Positions 53,218 through 62,151 of a stretch of 64,000 nucleotides of DNA are shown piece after piece. Position numbers and translations under genes: made by a program. The stretch comes from Chloroflexi bacterium HGW-Chloroflexi-10 (lineage in GTDB: Bacteria; Chloroflexota; Anaerolineae; Anaerolineales; Anaerolineaceae), in the NCBI GenBank assembly GCA_002840755.1, contig PHBZ01000027.1:1-64000 (forward strand). Reading direction: 5' to 3'. Below the pieces are notes generated by a model, which worked only from the letters and a program-made list of their open reading frames with translations, did not search any database and was not told where the DNA came from. How positions within the stretch are numbered: the first letter of the stretch is position 1; every line of letters begins with the position of its first letter.

Positions 53218-54321
53218 CTACCGCAAATGCGATAGTCCCACAAAACCACAGACTGGACACCTGTAGGTGCGCCCACTTGGTTTGTATTTGTGCTGACAAT
53301 CAAGGTTTGGACAGGTCTGTGACGTATAGTGTTCTTTCACCATCGTTACAGAAATCCCTTCCGCATTTGCCTTGTACTCAATCATCGTTCTAATTTTTCC
53401 GTGTGACCAATTCGATACTTTCTGGTTGCTTTTCTTCCCTAACTTGCATTTATTGGCAACTTTTCGTACATCACCAATTGCTATCTCGTTGCAGTTTCTT
53501 TCAACCGCATAATCCACAACAGCACGACTGACTTTTTGTTCGATATCCTTTCGCCTGCGTGCTTGTTTTGCTAAAAACTTTCGTTTTCGAGCCATCATGC
53601 GCTTGTAAGATTGTGACCCCTTTTTCTTTTTTGAGATTTTACTTTGAAAACTTGCGAGCCATTTATTCGAATACTGATTTACTGACCGCAAGGCTCTTGC
53701 AGAAAAAACCACTGACGTTTCGCCATCGGTTGCTGCGACCGGATGAATTTCCCCTAAATCAATACCGATTACGTTTGTGCCACTCGCTACCTTTGAATCC
53801 ATGCCATCATCGACAACAACGTGCCACTGATAAAACTTGTGATTTTTGTTGTAAACCAGTCGCATTTCAACATAACATTCTTTTACTAGATTTTTTAAAT
53901 TTGGTGGCAGTTCGATAAAAATTGGCGATTGCCCTCTGGCTAATGCCAATTGAAGTTTTTCATCCTCGGTCTTGGAAATCCCCGTATTTTTCCATATCGT
54001 TGAGCGATACGGTTTGCGTTTGTGTGGGTAACTGCTGTTCAACCCAATATTTTTGCAAGCCTTCGCTGTTTTACACGCTTTTGGAAACCCTTGTTGTGCA
54101 GCATCTACCGAATGCGCGTGGAGCAGGGGTTTTTGTCCAGCCTGCTTATCGTAAAAATCCGCAAGTTTTTCCACGCCTCTCGGAGAAATCCAGTGTCCGG
54201 CGTGGCGAAACGTTCGCCATTGTTCGACCATGACTTGTGTGTAAATTCGACCGGACTCGCGGTTCAGCGAGTCTGCCAGTTTTCTATCAATATTGCACGC
54301 AAAAATGTGTGTCCGAATCAC
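53218..54321 (-). CDS. tnpB: TnpB, IS605-type RNA-guided nuclease homologue, C-terminally damaged
   Basis: The 367-residue ORF has the TnpB N-terminal helical region, the RuvC-I Asp in VIGIDLGEIHPVAATDG and the zinc ribbon CPNLDCQHKYKPSGR/CPVCGF. The usual HRDxxGAxNI block with the third catalytic Asp is missing: after CGFVG the frame runs into LSHLR and a stop. The RuvC-II position reads IAIGDV, without the expected Glu. Another frame after the stop reads SPADTRHVVCGINPTEA, which resembles the normal end of TnpB proteins. An internal deletion with frame loss is likely. The start is GTG 54321, overlapping the tnpA stop. Probably inactive as a nuclease. Confidence 0.85.
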   Translation of the reverse strand: MIRTHIFACNIDRKLADSLNRESGRIYTQVMVEQWRTFRHAGHWISPRGVEKLADFYDKQAGQKPLLHAHSVDAAQQGFPKACKTAKACKNIGLNSSYPHKRKPYRSTIWKNTGISKTEDEKLQLALARGQSPIFIELPPNLKNLVKECYVEMRLVYNKNHKFYQWHVVVDDGMDSKVASGTNVIGIDLGEIHPVAATDGETSVVFSARALRSVNQYSNKWLASFQSKISKKKKGSQSYKRMMARKRKFLAKQARRRKDIEQKVSRAVVDYAVERNCNEIAIGDVRKVANKCKLGKKSNQKVSNWSHGKIRTMIEYKANAEGISVTMVKEHYTSQTCPNLDCQHKYKPSGRTYRCPVCGFVGLSHLR

Positions 54322-54743
54322 TAGATGCCCTTTTGTGCTGCGATATATTCTTGGATTGCTTTTGATGAGACATTACCAGCCGTTGCCACGAAATAACTTC
54401 GCGTCCACAGCGAAGGCAATTTCTTCAAAGTGGGGTATTTTTTTCGCAAGTGAAATGAAGTAATTCCCTTACATTCTTTGACAACATCAACGGGGGCATC
54501 CGTTGGAAAAGTTCGGACGAATAAATGAATGTGGTCTGGCTGAATCGCCAACTCCAAAATTCCCCACCCCCTATCCAGACATTTTTGCTCAATCAAAGTA
54601 CGACATTCGCTTGCGATTTCCCCCACCAGAACAGGCTTTCTGCGCTTGGGTGTCCAAACAAAATGATAATTCAGGAGATGAACCCGATGTTCGTCTCGCT
54701 GGTAATCACGGATGGTATTAACTGTCTCGTTGTTTGTATACAT
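54321..54743 (-). CDS. tnpA: IS200/IS605 transposase TnpA (HUH tyrosine)
   Basis: The 140-residue protein is a complete Y1 transposase. The HUH motif is in PDHIHLFVRTFP, and the nucleophilic Tyr is in SSKAIQEYIAAQ near the C-terminus. LNYHFVWTPKRRKPVL at the N-terminus is typical. It moves single-stranded DNA by subterminal hairpin recognition. Its TAG overlaps the tnpB GTG. It looks intact, unlike its TnpB partner. Confidence 0.94.
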   Translation of the reverse strand: MYTNNETVNTIRDYQRDEHRVHLLNYHFVWTPKRRKPVLVGEIASECRTLIEQKCLDRGWGILELAIQPDHIHLFVRTFPTDAPVDVVKECKGITSFHLRKKYPTLKKLPSLWTRSYFVATAGNVSSKAIQEYIAAQKGI

Positions 54744-54749
54744 GTTCTA

Positions 54750-54778
54750 AATATATGAAAAAAACAACATTTTGTCAA
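54750..54778 (-). promoter_or_regulatory. Promoter of tnpA
   Basis: On the minus strand TTGACA (54778-54773) and TATATT (54755-54750) are 17 bp apart. The -10 box is only 6 bp from the tnpA ATG, so the transcript should be leaderless or nearly so. No Shine-Dalgarno is present. Confidence 0.7.
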
Positions 54779-54893
54779 GGTTTGTAGAAATATTGTTCTA
54801 AAATAGTCGAATGGCACTAGGTGCTAAAGCGCCTGAAAAAACCGCCTATCTACCGGGTCTAAAGCCCATAGGCATCAAGCTAAGGGATGAAAA

Positions 54894-54946
54894 AGACCTC
54901 TATAATAGGGATATAGTAACCAAACAATATCCTATAACAGAGGTCT
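54894..54946 (+). repeat. Long hairpin upstream of the IS4 transposase start
   Basis: AGACCTCTATAATAGGGATAT (from 54894; bases 1-20 form the arm) pairs with the arm ending AACAGAGGTCT at 54946, with a one-base bulge and a mismatch. It ends 3 bp before the ATG. It could block translation from read-through transcripts, a known control in IS elements. Confidence 0.65.
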
Positions 54947-54949
54947 ATA

Positions 54950-56324
54950 ATGAAATATAGCACAAAAAAATTTGACAAAGAAGGGTTTTGCCAAAAATTA
55001 GTAAATTTTTTGGATAAGGCAGAGGGGATAGGAAGAGAAACGAAGTTTGTTCAACGAAAATCACGTATCAGCGGCTTAGTTTTTCTAAAGACAATGATAT
55101 TTGGGTTTATGGAGGATCCGCAAGCGTCACTTACCGATTTAGCACGACAAAGTTATACATTAGGTGTCGTTGTGAATCCGCAAGCGATCCACGAACGGAT
55201 CAATCGCTATGCAGTTGAATTCATGAAATGCATGTTTTTACACGCTTTTGAACAATTCAAGAATAAATAGTCCTTACCATTTTCCATATTACAACAGTTT
55301 AATGGTATCTGTATTGTGGATAGCACCCATAAAACTTTACCGGCAAGCATGGCAGAGGAGTATCCTGGCTCAGGCGGACAGAATTCAGCAGCAGGATTAA
55401 AAGTGCAATTGGTGTTTGAATTTATAAAAGTAAATATGGTTCAGTTAGAAATTGGGTCAAGCTTACAACCGGACCAGAAGTATGTAAAATATTTGGAAAT
55501 CGCTCAGAAAGGATCATTGTTTATCACTGACTTAGGATATTATTGTTTTTCATTTCTACAAAACATGAAAGAAAAAGGAGCATATTTTCTAACACGCTAT
55601 CGTTTTAAAACTGCCCTTTATTTGCCATGCGGAAAATCGGTTAATCTCATTCAACTACTTGAGGCACAAGGGGAAGAAATGCTGGATATTGCAGTTGAAG
55701 TTGGGGAAAGCAAAAAAGATCGTGTTCCGGTTTGATTGATTGCTAACAAAGTTCCCCCTGAAGTAGTCGAAGAACGACGCCGTAAGGCGAAACGAAAAAG
55801 CCAAAAAAAAACAACGGAATTGTTCCCAGGAATATTTGGATTTTCTAAATTGGGCTGTTTATCTAACCAATGTTCCTCCTTCAATGCTTTCGGGTGCTCA
55901 AGTCATTTTGTTTTATCGGATCCGTTGGCAAATTGAGCTTATCTTTAAGTTCTGGAAAAGCTATTGTGGTTTAAAAACGATCCCGGGGGTGCGCAAAGAG
56001 CGTATCTTGACAGAATTTTATACGAAACTGCTGATTGCAGTATTATGTAATTTCTTAATCGCTCCTTTACGGGTTCCTGAGGAAGAATGGTTCAATCACG
56101 AAATTAGTATTTTTAAAGTTCAAAAGATATGTTCATCTTTTAGTAAAAAGATGTTGCTAGCAATTCCTTCTCTGGAGTCTTTGTTGCTGCTGCTGGATGA
56201 TTTATTAGAGCAAATCCTGTTTTTCGGTTTTAAGCAAAAGCGGTGCACTAATCCCAACATCCTTGCTTGTATCGCTCAGTTATCTACCCCCTTATCCCCC
56301 GCTATTGACTGCGGCTTAGCTTGA
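54950..56324 (+). pseudogene. IS4-family DDE transposase, broken by two stops and a frameshift
   Basis: Three pieces of one transposase are visible. The first (54950-55270) ends at an in-frame TAG; the frame continues through LPFSILQQFNGICIVDST, which carries the first DDE Asp. A second in-frame stop (TGA at 55733, reading VPV-stop-LIANKVPPEVVEE, probably an original CGA) follows. A frameshift near 55815-55835 then moves coding to the next frame, which carries the Y(2)R(3)E(6)K motif YRIRWQIELIFKFWKS. All conserved blocks remain readable, so decay is recent. Confidence 0.92.
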
Positions 56325-56488
56325 TGCGTATGGGCTTTAGCCCCATAGCTTGCGGCGGGTTTAATTCGGTCATTTAATATCGATTTATATTGGAGAATAC
56401 TGAGTAGATTCTTTTCGTGGGTTCGTTAAGCGCTTAATATGGGATAAGCATTAATTCTTCGGCTTGTTGGAAAATATAAATACATATA

Positions 56489-56743
56489 TCAATTTTTTAT
56501 CATATCTGTGTTCTTAAATATGAATCCAAGCACTAACAATACAGCAGGTAATATCGTAATATAAGGCAAAAAGGGAATAATCCTGTTGATGAGTATCTTT
56601 AATGCTTGAATTGCTTCAAACATATTTGATCCAATTAGCAATTTTACGAAAATAAATAATAAACCAGCAACCACAGCTAATACAATTGGTGAAAACAAAA
56701 GCCCCATAATCAATAAAAAAACCTTTATCAACTTCTTTTTCAT
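56489..56743 (-). CDS. Small membrane protein downstream of the MFS gene
   Basis: The 84-residue protein has two or three hydrophobic helices (KVFLLIMGLLFSPIVLAVVA, FLPYITILPAVLLVLGFIF). It follows the MFS stop by 1 bp on the same strand, so it is cotranscribed. No family is recognised; a transporter accessory role is possible. Confidence 0.65.
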   Translation of the reverse strand: MKKKLIKVFLLIMGLLFSPIVLAVVAGLLFIFVKLLIGSNMFEAIQALKILINRIIPFLPYITILPAVLLVLGFIFKNTDMIKN

Positions 56744-56744
56744 A

Positions 56745-57974
56745 TCAATTTACCACCATATTTTTGTTAATTTCTGTCATTCTTGTCAAAGCAAAGCTCA
56801 AAAAACCAACGAGAAACATGAGTAACCCTGCAATGATCATCCAATTATTTACCCCAACAGCCTCCGCCACCGGACCAGCGATAAGCATTCCTAAAGGAAT
56901 ACCTAAACTCATTACGCTGGTGACAAAAGAGATGACCTTGCCAAGGTTTTCTGGTGGGATACTTTGTTGAATATAAGCGACATATGGAATATTTCCTAAC
57001 ATACCGGTTGTACCCATTACAAAAACGACGATGCAAAAAGCCCAAAACGCTGTTGCGGGTAAAACTCCTCCAATTAGTGAACAAAATCCGAGTAATATAG
57101 CAGACAAAGAGATCATTAAGATCGGTTTTTTTAATCCGCCTGTAAGACCTATTACAAGCGCTGATAAAAGCATACCCACAGAGAAAAGTGTCTGGATGAT
57201 TCCATTGTGCCAGGCGGTTCCATTGAAATAATTCTTCACCATCAAGGGCAAGAGTGAGCCAAGCGGCATGAAGACTATACTGATCATAAAAATGGGTAGC
57301 GACATTTTCACTAGCAGTTTGTTTTCTCTTATCGCACGAAATCCCTGCTTCATGTCTTCCATGATGCTTGGTCGTTCACCCTGAACGGCTGAGTGTTTTC
57401 CAATTCTCACGAAACAGAGCAACAAAACTGCAAGGATTGCTCCCACAATATCCACAAGCATGATGTATTTCATGCTTGTGATACTCATTAGAAATGCCCC
57501 CAGCATTGGCCCTGCCATTGCACAAATCGAGGAAACCATCTGCCCCAATCCGCCAGCTTTTGTTAACTCGCTTTCTGGAACAAGCTGTGGAATAGCAGCT
57601 TGCAAAGCCGGTTTATGAAAGGTTTCTCCAAGGGCTCTGATGAACAAAATGAAGTAAACAAAAAATAAGGAAGGTTTGCCAAAAAAGAATGATATCCCCA
57701 GAATCAAACTAGCAGTCGCAACGGCAAAATCAGCAACAATCATTATGGATTTGCGGTTATACCGATCAATCCATACGCCGGCAAACAGTCCTATCACAAC
57801 CTGTGGTAATAATCCAACTATGCTGGCAATGGTCAATGCAATTGCCGAACCTGTTTCTACTGTAATCCACCAAATGATGGCAAATTGCACAGCACTGGAA
57901 CTTAATAGCGAAAACGCCTGGCCTATATACAAGTTGAAAAATGGTCTTCTCCAACTTGTCGAGTTATTGGTCAT
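56745..57974 (-). CDS. MFS drug-efflux protein (MefA/macrolide-type)
   Basis: The 409-residue protein has 12 membrane segments and the MefA-like N-terminus FFNLYIGQAFSLLSSSAVQF followed by GLFAGVWIDRYNRKSIMIVAD. Family members expel macrolides and other hydrophobic compounds. Its start overlaps the glycosyltransferase stop by 11 bp. With the glycosyltransferase and TetR-like regulator it forms a resistance or detoxification cassette. Confidence 0.9.
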   Translation of the reverse strand: MTNNSTSWRRPFFNLYIGQAFSLLSSSAVQFAIIWWITVETGSAIALTIASIVGLLPQVVIGLFAGVWIDRYNRKSIMIVADFAVATASLILGISFFFGKPSLFFVYFILFIRALGETFHKPALQAAIPQLVPESELTKAGGLGQMVSSICAMAGPMLGAFLMSITSMKYIMLVDIVGAILAVLLLCFVRIGKHSAVQGERPSIMEDMKQGFRAIRENKLLVKMSLPIFMISIVFMPLGSLLPLMVKNYFNGTAWHNGIIQTLFSVGMLLSALVIGLTGGLKKPILMISLSAILLGFCSLIGGVLPATAFWAFCIVVFVMGTTGMLGNIPYVAYIQQSIPPENLGKVISFVTSVMSLGIPLGMLIAGPVAEAVGVNNWMIIAGLLMFLVGFLSFALTRMTEINKNMVVN

Positions 57975-59223
57975 TCTTAGTCTCCAAACTGGCCAAAATT
58001 AACTTCGCGCAATCTCTTGCACCGTTTTCTGAAGCGATATTCTTGGCTAATTCTTTTGCGTTAGATATGATCTTTTCTTGCATGGCATAACGAATTGATT
58101 CAGCAAATTTTTCAGAGGAAAGTTTCTTTATGGGTATCGGTTTTGAACTAACACACAATTCGTACCCCCTTTGCGCCCAGGCATATTGATCCAGGGCAAA
58201 GGGAAATATCATACTCGGAATCCCAGCTTTAAACCCCGCCGCCGATGTTCCCGCGCCACCATGATGACAGACAGCCGAAACTTTTGGAAAAAGCCATGAA
58301 TGCGGAATACTATCGACTGTAAATATTGTCTCTGGGACATTCTGAAGTTTCCCCATCCCGCTGATGATGGCGCGTTTACCTGTCATGGCAAGACCCTCAA
58401 TGATAATTTTTGATATCTTTTCTGTTTCGTCGCCAATAACCATGCTACCAAAACCGATATAAATCGGCTTTTCCCCCTTATTGAGGAAATCCACTAATTC
58501 CATCGGTGGAATATATTCGTTTTGCTCTTCCAAAAACCAGTAACCATTCTGGTGAATGTTTTCATCCCAATCTGTTGGCCTCGCAAAAATATAATTACTA
58601 CAAGAAACAATTACCGGATGTCGTCGATCAGTATGCCTTTCGAAGGGACAACCATAATTTGCAGGCAAGTGACCGAATTTTTCCTTCCAAAACGGCTTCA
58701 GGGATGCATCGGATGCCATCCAAAGCATGTTTTGCAATACTGAATAGCTGAAGGAGTTAATCCCCGGCTTGGATGGAACTTTGCCGTACAGGATGACAGA
58801 GGTTTGTTCCCTTGTTTTATTCAATGGAAACGGAGTAGCCAGGACAGATGGAACGCCCATTTTTTCTGCGGCATAAAAGCCAATAGCCATACCGGGATGA
58901 TATACAATCAATTCACTGCCTTCGCAGGCGGCATAATAATGATCCACCATATGCACACCATATTTTTTCATTTTTTGAAAACTGAAGAACATCTTGAGCG
59001 GATTATCAGCCTGCTGAGCCTCACGAATCATATTCTTGTCTACATTTAGAGATTCAAAATCTACGTCTATGGAGAAAAAATCAATCCCATAACTTCGAAC
59101 AAATTCTTCATGATTTCTAGTTACCGCAATACAAACGTCTTTACCTAGTCGTTTGAGTTCAATTGCAAGCGCGACATAGGGTTGAACATCCCCGCGAGTC
59201 CCACCACATAAAATTGTGATCAT
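57964..59223 (-). CDS. GT1 family glycosyltransferase (MGT/sterol-type)
   Basis: The 419-residue protein has the N-terminal GT1 motif ITILCGGTRGDVQPYVALA and the C-terminal nucleotide-sugar motif ending HHGGAGTSAAGFKAGIPSMI, followed by DQYAWAQRGYELCVSSKP. Such enzymes transfer glucose or rhamnose to macrolides, sterols or lipids. GGAGG lies before the ATG. It is divergent from the TetR-like gene and cotranscribed with the MFS gene, which suggests inactivation and export of a toxic small molecule. Lipid glycosylation is the alternative. Confidence 0.9.
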   Translation of the reverse strand: MITILCGGTRGDVQPYVALAIELKRLGKDVCIAVTRNHEEFVRSYGIDFFSIDVDFESLNVDKNMIREAQQADNPLKMFFSFQKMKKYGVHMVDHYYAACEGSELIVYHPGMAIGFYAAEKMGVPSVLATPFPLNKTREQTSVILYGKVPSKPGINSFSYSVLQNMLWMASDASLKPFWKEKFGHLPANYGCPFERHTDRRHPVIVSCSNYIFARPTDWDENIHQNGYWFLEEQNEYIPPMELVDFLNKGEKPIYIGFGSMVIGDETEKISKIIIEGLAMTGKRAIISGMGKLQNVPETIFTVDSIPHSWLFPKVSAVCHHGGAGTSAAGFKAGIPSMIFPFALDQYAWAQRGYELCVSSKPIPIKKLSSEKFAESIRYAMQEKIISNAKELAKNIASENGARDCAKLILASLETKNDQ

Positions 59224-59248
59224 CCACTAACCTCCATTTACACATTTC

Positions 59249-59323
59249 ATCCGACAACATGTTGTATAATATACCAAAGGGTTGTTCACTTATCAACCAA
59301 CAATATCGGGCAAAATGTCGGAT
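59249..59323. promoter_or_regulatory. Divergent operator/promoter region of the GT/TetR cassette
   Basis: ACAACATGTTGT (59254-59265) is a perfect 12-bp palindrome that abuts TATAAT (59265-59270) on the plus strand. GGTTG (59280-59284) and CAACC (59294-59298) form a second inverted repeat, and ATCCGACA (59249-59256) and TGTCGGAT (59316-59323) a longer-range pair. All lie between the divergent GT and TetR-like genes, as expected for a TetR-family operator controlling both. Confidence 0.7.
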
Positions 59324-59338
59324 TCTAGGGAGAACCCA

Positions 59339-59911
59339 ATGCACAAACAAGCTGAAATAACTGAACAAACAAAGCAAAACCTCATTGAGGCATTTTGGTC
59401 TATATATATGACAAAGCGAATTGATAAAATTACGGTAAAGGAAATTACCAACAAGGCGGGATACAATCGAGGAACTTTTTACGAGTATTTCCAGGATATT
59501 TACGAAGTATTGGAGGTTATAGAAAATCTTTCTTTGCCCACATTGGATGAATTGCCCCCACTTATTGATGGTGATACAAATTCGCCCACATTTATCAATT
59601 CATTTGTGGAGCTATATCAGAAGAAATACAAATATTACAATCACTTATTAGGGGATAATGGTGATCCGGCCTTTCAGCGTAAACTAAAGAACAGCCTCAA
59701 GTCCTCGATTATCCGGGCGTTGGAGATTAAAGGGAATATTGATCTTGTGGAAATTGATTTTATGCTTGAATACATTCTGTCAGGGATGATTGGAATTTTG
59801 ATTTACATGTTTCAACAAAAGCCGAATTTACCCGAAGAAAAGATAATCTCATTGCAATATACTCTGATGCAAGGCGATATGTTGAAAAAACTCCAGAAAA
59901 TGATGAAATAA
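59339..59911 (+). CDS. TetR family transcriptional regulator
   Basis: The 190-residue protein has the TetR helix-turn-helix (KITVKEITNKAGYNRGTFYEYF, about residues 27-48) and a helical ligand domain. The TFYEYFQDIYEVL junction is typical. ATG 59339 has AGGGAG upstream; the longer frame starting at 59282 overlaps the operator region. It probably represses the divergent glycosyltransferase-MFS operon and itself until a drug binds. Confidence 0.88.
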   Translation: MHKQAEITEQTKQNLIEAFWSIYMTKRIDKITVKEITNKAGYNRGTFYEYFQDIYEVLEVIENLSLPTLDELPPLIDGDTNSPTFINSFVELYQKKYKYYNHLLGDNGDPAFQRKLKNSLKSSIIRALEIKGNIDLVEIDFMLEYILSGMIGILIYMFQQKPNLPEEKIISLQYTLMQGDMLKKLQKMMK

Positions 59912-60014
59912 ATCTCATCATCGTCCTGTCTTTAGGATTTGTGCGGCAGGCTTTGCGAACCCTGCCAGGAACATGGTGACCAATGTTCAGCCAAACTGGC
60001 GAAACGCTGAGGGG

Positions 60015-60049
60015 CGCGTGACGCCTTGCACGATACGCGGCGATTCCAC
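60015..60049 (+). repeat. 35-bp direct repeat, copy A
   Basis: This 35-bp stretch beginning CGCGTGACGCCTTGC matches 63639-63673 at 28 of 35 positions. In one frame it reads RVTPCTIRGDST; the other copy reads RVTPCPTRSDST. The surrounding gap 59912-60363 has no gene. The two copies flank the gene pair 60364-63597. Confidence 0.7.
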
Positions 60050-60082
60050 AAGGGGACGAGGAAGTTGATCGATTGAAAAATA

Positions 60083-60112
60083 TTGACAAGGATAGGTCGA
60101 AAATGCTACATT
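60083..60112 (+). promoter_or_regulatory. Possible promoter of the lipoprotein gene pair
   Basis: TTGACA (60083-60088) and TACATT (60107-60112) are 18 bp apart. The leader to 60364 would be about 245 nt, which is long. This is the best box pair in the 450-bp gap. Confidence 0.45.
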
Positions 60113-60363
60113 ATAGAAAGAATCGTGAAATATCTTCGCCAGTTGGACTTAAATGAAAGTAATTTGTGACGTGCAATTTTGGTTTATACGCCTTTTAGTC
60201 TGAACCCATCAATATATAAAACTGATACCACATGCTGACCTCTTCTAATTTTCTAAAAAGCATTTGATCGAACAAGCGCGCAGAATTAATGCGAATATAG
60301 AAACACACTGGCAGATACCTTAGATCATGACAGCTGCGTTGCAGAGCTCCTAGAGAGGTGCAC

Positions 60364-62127
60364 ATGAAGCAGCATCGAAAATGCGTTTCATACCGGCTAA
60401 CAGCAATGGTGATCCTCGGTACCGGTTTTGTTCTCCTGTCAGATGCCTGCTTGTTTCTTGAATTGGCTTCGCTCTCGCCAAACAAGAAAACAAATAGCTG
60501 CACGATCCAGCACACAACATTTTATGATTTTCAGGCGCCAACCATGAGCGGCGCGTCGCCGGATCAACAAGCCATTCTGTCTGTGGATGGGCAACCTCAG
60601 GCATTCACCATGTATATTGAGCCATCCACTGGTGCCGTCATAGAGGAGTGGGATTATTTCACCACCGGAAAAGAAATCATCTTCCAGGACGGGGTTTACC
60701 AGGGCGGCCTGGAATTTCCGCTGCCGGAGGTCGATCCCTTCTCAAGCGCTCCGGAATCAGTCGTATACCCCTCGGAGATCAGCAGGGAATTCACCCCGGC
60801 GTGCGTTGTGGAGCTGGCTGGCCCGGCATTTTTCGATACTTCTGCAGTGGTGCTGCCCGGGTGGAACGACGGATATGAAGTTGGCCGCCTATGGACCCTG
60901 GCTGGCGGAGGCAGCATGATCACAGTTGACGGCAATCTCGCCCTGCTTAGCATCGATCCTGGTGAAAAGATCGACCTCGATAAATACAAGATCAGTGATT
61001 TTCTCATCGGAACGCTGGGAGAAGGTAATGATCGCCTGGGGGCAATATTGTCGCCGGGAAACACGAAGGGAACTTATCAGCTGTCGTTGTCACCCCGGGG
61101 CCAGGGTACAACGCAGGACGGGACAGAATACGTGATTGATCTGGTTGGTTCCAGGCTGGCTCGTGAATTCGTGTTTGGAGAGGACGCCAGCGCTAGCGTG
61201 GTAAACCTTGAGGGCTTCGAGAAACCAGTGGCTGCCAGTGGTACACTGACCATCACTCGCGATGGCGAAATCTACCAGCTTGAACTGAACGCAATAGTGG
61301 ATGGACAGGACTACCAGATATCGGGCTTAATGGGAAACGGTCTATGGGAAAGTGGTGATACCCAGACCGCGAAAGCCCTTGGGGATCGGTCACCGCGCGT
61401 CATGGCACTACCTGGCATTTCACCCACCACCGATGTCGCCCCTCCAGGCACTATTGTGGTTGCTCCAACCACCACCAACGTCGCACCTCTGAGCACTATT
61501 GTTGTTACGCCAACCACCGCAATCGCCACAGCTCAATTGGACCCTGCATCACAACTAAAATTACTGTTGGTGGATACTTTTGATACGAATGATAATGGCT
61601 GGCCGGTTACCTTTTCCAATAAAGGTGAATACATCTATTACCAATCGGACCTGTTCCAAGATCAATATCTCATCTACGCGGAGTACCGGTCAGGCATACG
61701 TCCCATGGTCGAGCGCATGATCGATTACAACCTGGGCTCGTCACTTCTCATCGACGCGGATGTGGTTCAGGAGGGGACTTCACAAACAGACTGCGGTCTG
61801 ATCATTTCCACCGCGGATAAAACCAACTCTGTGAGATTCAATGTTTCGGCTATAGATGGTGAATTCATGGTGGCAAAACAATCAGACAACGGAAGCTGGG
61901 TAGAACTTATCCCGTGGACACCTTCACCAATGATCAACATTGGCCAGGCTAATAGCCTAGGTTTGATGAGTAATGGCCAGGGAGTCATGGTGTTTATCAA
62001 TGACAAGCTGGCTGGCGGCGTTGATACCGCAGCGATTGACGTACAACAATTGGGATTCACAGCCTCTGTTGAACAAGGATCTAACGTGATCTGTACTTTC
62101 GATAATTTGAGGATCTATTCGGAATAA
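60364..62127 (+). CDS. Secreted beta-rich protein of unknown function
   Basis: The 587-residue protein has an N-terminal hydrophobic segment (LTAMVILGTGFVLLSDACLF) that acts as a signal peptide or lipoprotein leader. The middle (about 60-330) is beta-rich with no family that I recognise. A Pro/Thr linker has the internal repeat APPGTIVVAPTTTNVAPLST followed by IVVTPTT. The C-terminal 200 residues (LLLVDTFDTNDNGWPV to CTFDNLRIYSE) resemble concanavalin/LamG-like domains that end many Chloroflexota surface proteins. GAGG precedes the ATG. It is cotranscribed with the next gene (gap 24 bp). Confidence 0.72.
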   Translation: MKQHRKCVSYRLTAMVILGTGFVLLSDACLFLELASLSPNKKTNSCTIQHTTFYDFQAPTMSGASPDQQAILSVDGQPQAFTMYIEPSTGAVIEEWDYFTTGKEIIFQDGVYQGGLEFPLPEVDPFSSAPESVVYPSEISREFTPACVVELAGPAFFDTSAVVLPGWNDGYEVGRLWTLAGGGSMITVDGNLALLSIDPGEKIDLDKYKISDFLIGTLGEGNDRLGAILSPGNTKGTYQLSLSPRGQGTTQDGTEYVIDLVGSRLAREFVFGEDASASVVNLEGFEKPVAASGTLTITRDGEIYQLELNAIVDGQDYQISGLMGNGLWESGDTQTAKALGDRSPRVMALPGISPTTDVAPPGTIVVAPTTTNVAPLSTIVVTPTTAIATAQLDPASQLKLLLVDTFDTNDNGWPVTFSNKGEYIYYQSDLFQDQYLIYAEYRSGIRPMVERMIDYNLGSSLLIDADVVQEGTSQTDCGLIISTADKTNSVRFNVSAIDGEFMVAKQSDNGSWVELIPWTPSPMINIGQANSLGLMSNGQGVMVFINDKLAGGVDTAAIDVQQLGFTASVEQGSNVICTFDNLRIYSE

Positions 62128-62151
62128 CCGACGAGCAGAACGGAGAGAGAG

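Larger units (their letters stand above)
53120..54830 (-). mobile_element. IS200/IS605-family insertion sequence (approximate ends)
   Basis: The element holds tnpA and tnpB in the same orientation, with overlapping stop and start (TAGTG). Elements of this family have no terminal inverted repeats; ends are subterminal hairpins. A hairpin pair near 53141-53182 marks the tnpB-side end. The other end lies in the roughly 85 bp before the IS4-type repeat at 54859 and cannot be fixed by eye. Confidence 0.7.
54859..56340. mobile_element. Decayed IS4-type insertion sequence with terminal inverted repeats
   Basis: The ends are 26-bp inverted repeats with one mismatch: 54859-54884 (CTAAAGCCCATAGGCATCAA...) and 56315-56340 (reverse complement, with C for G). 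They enclose a broken DDE transposase gene. The element abuts the IS605 element. I could not establish a target-site duplication; true outer ends may extend a few bases. Confidence 0.85.

Noticed and set aside
54950..56324. Three separate small genes in the IS4 region
   Set aside because: They are in-frame or frame-shifted parts of one transposase with contiguous conserved motifs.
59945..59972. GGCAGG/CCTGCC hairpin after the TetR-like gene as a terminator
   Set aside because: Short stem and no T-tract follow, so terminator function is not supported.
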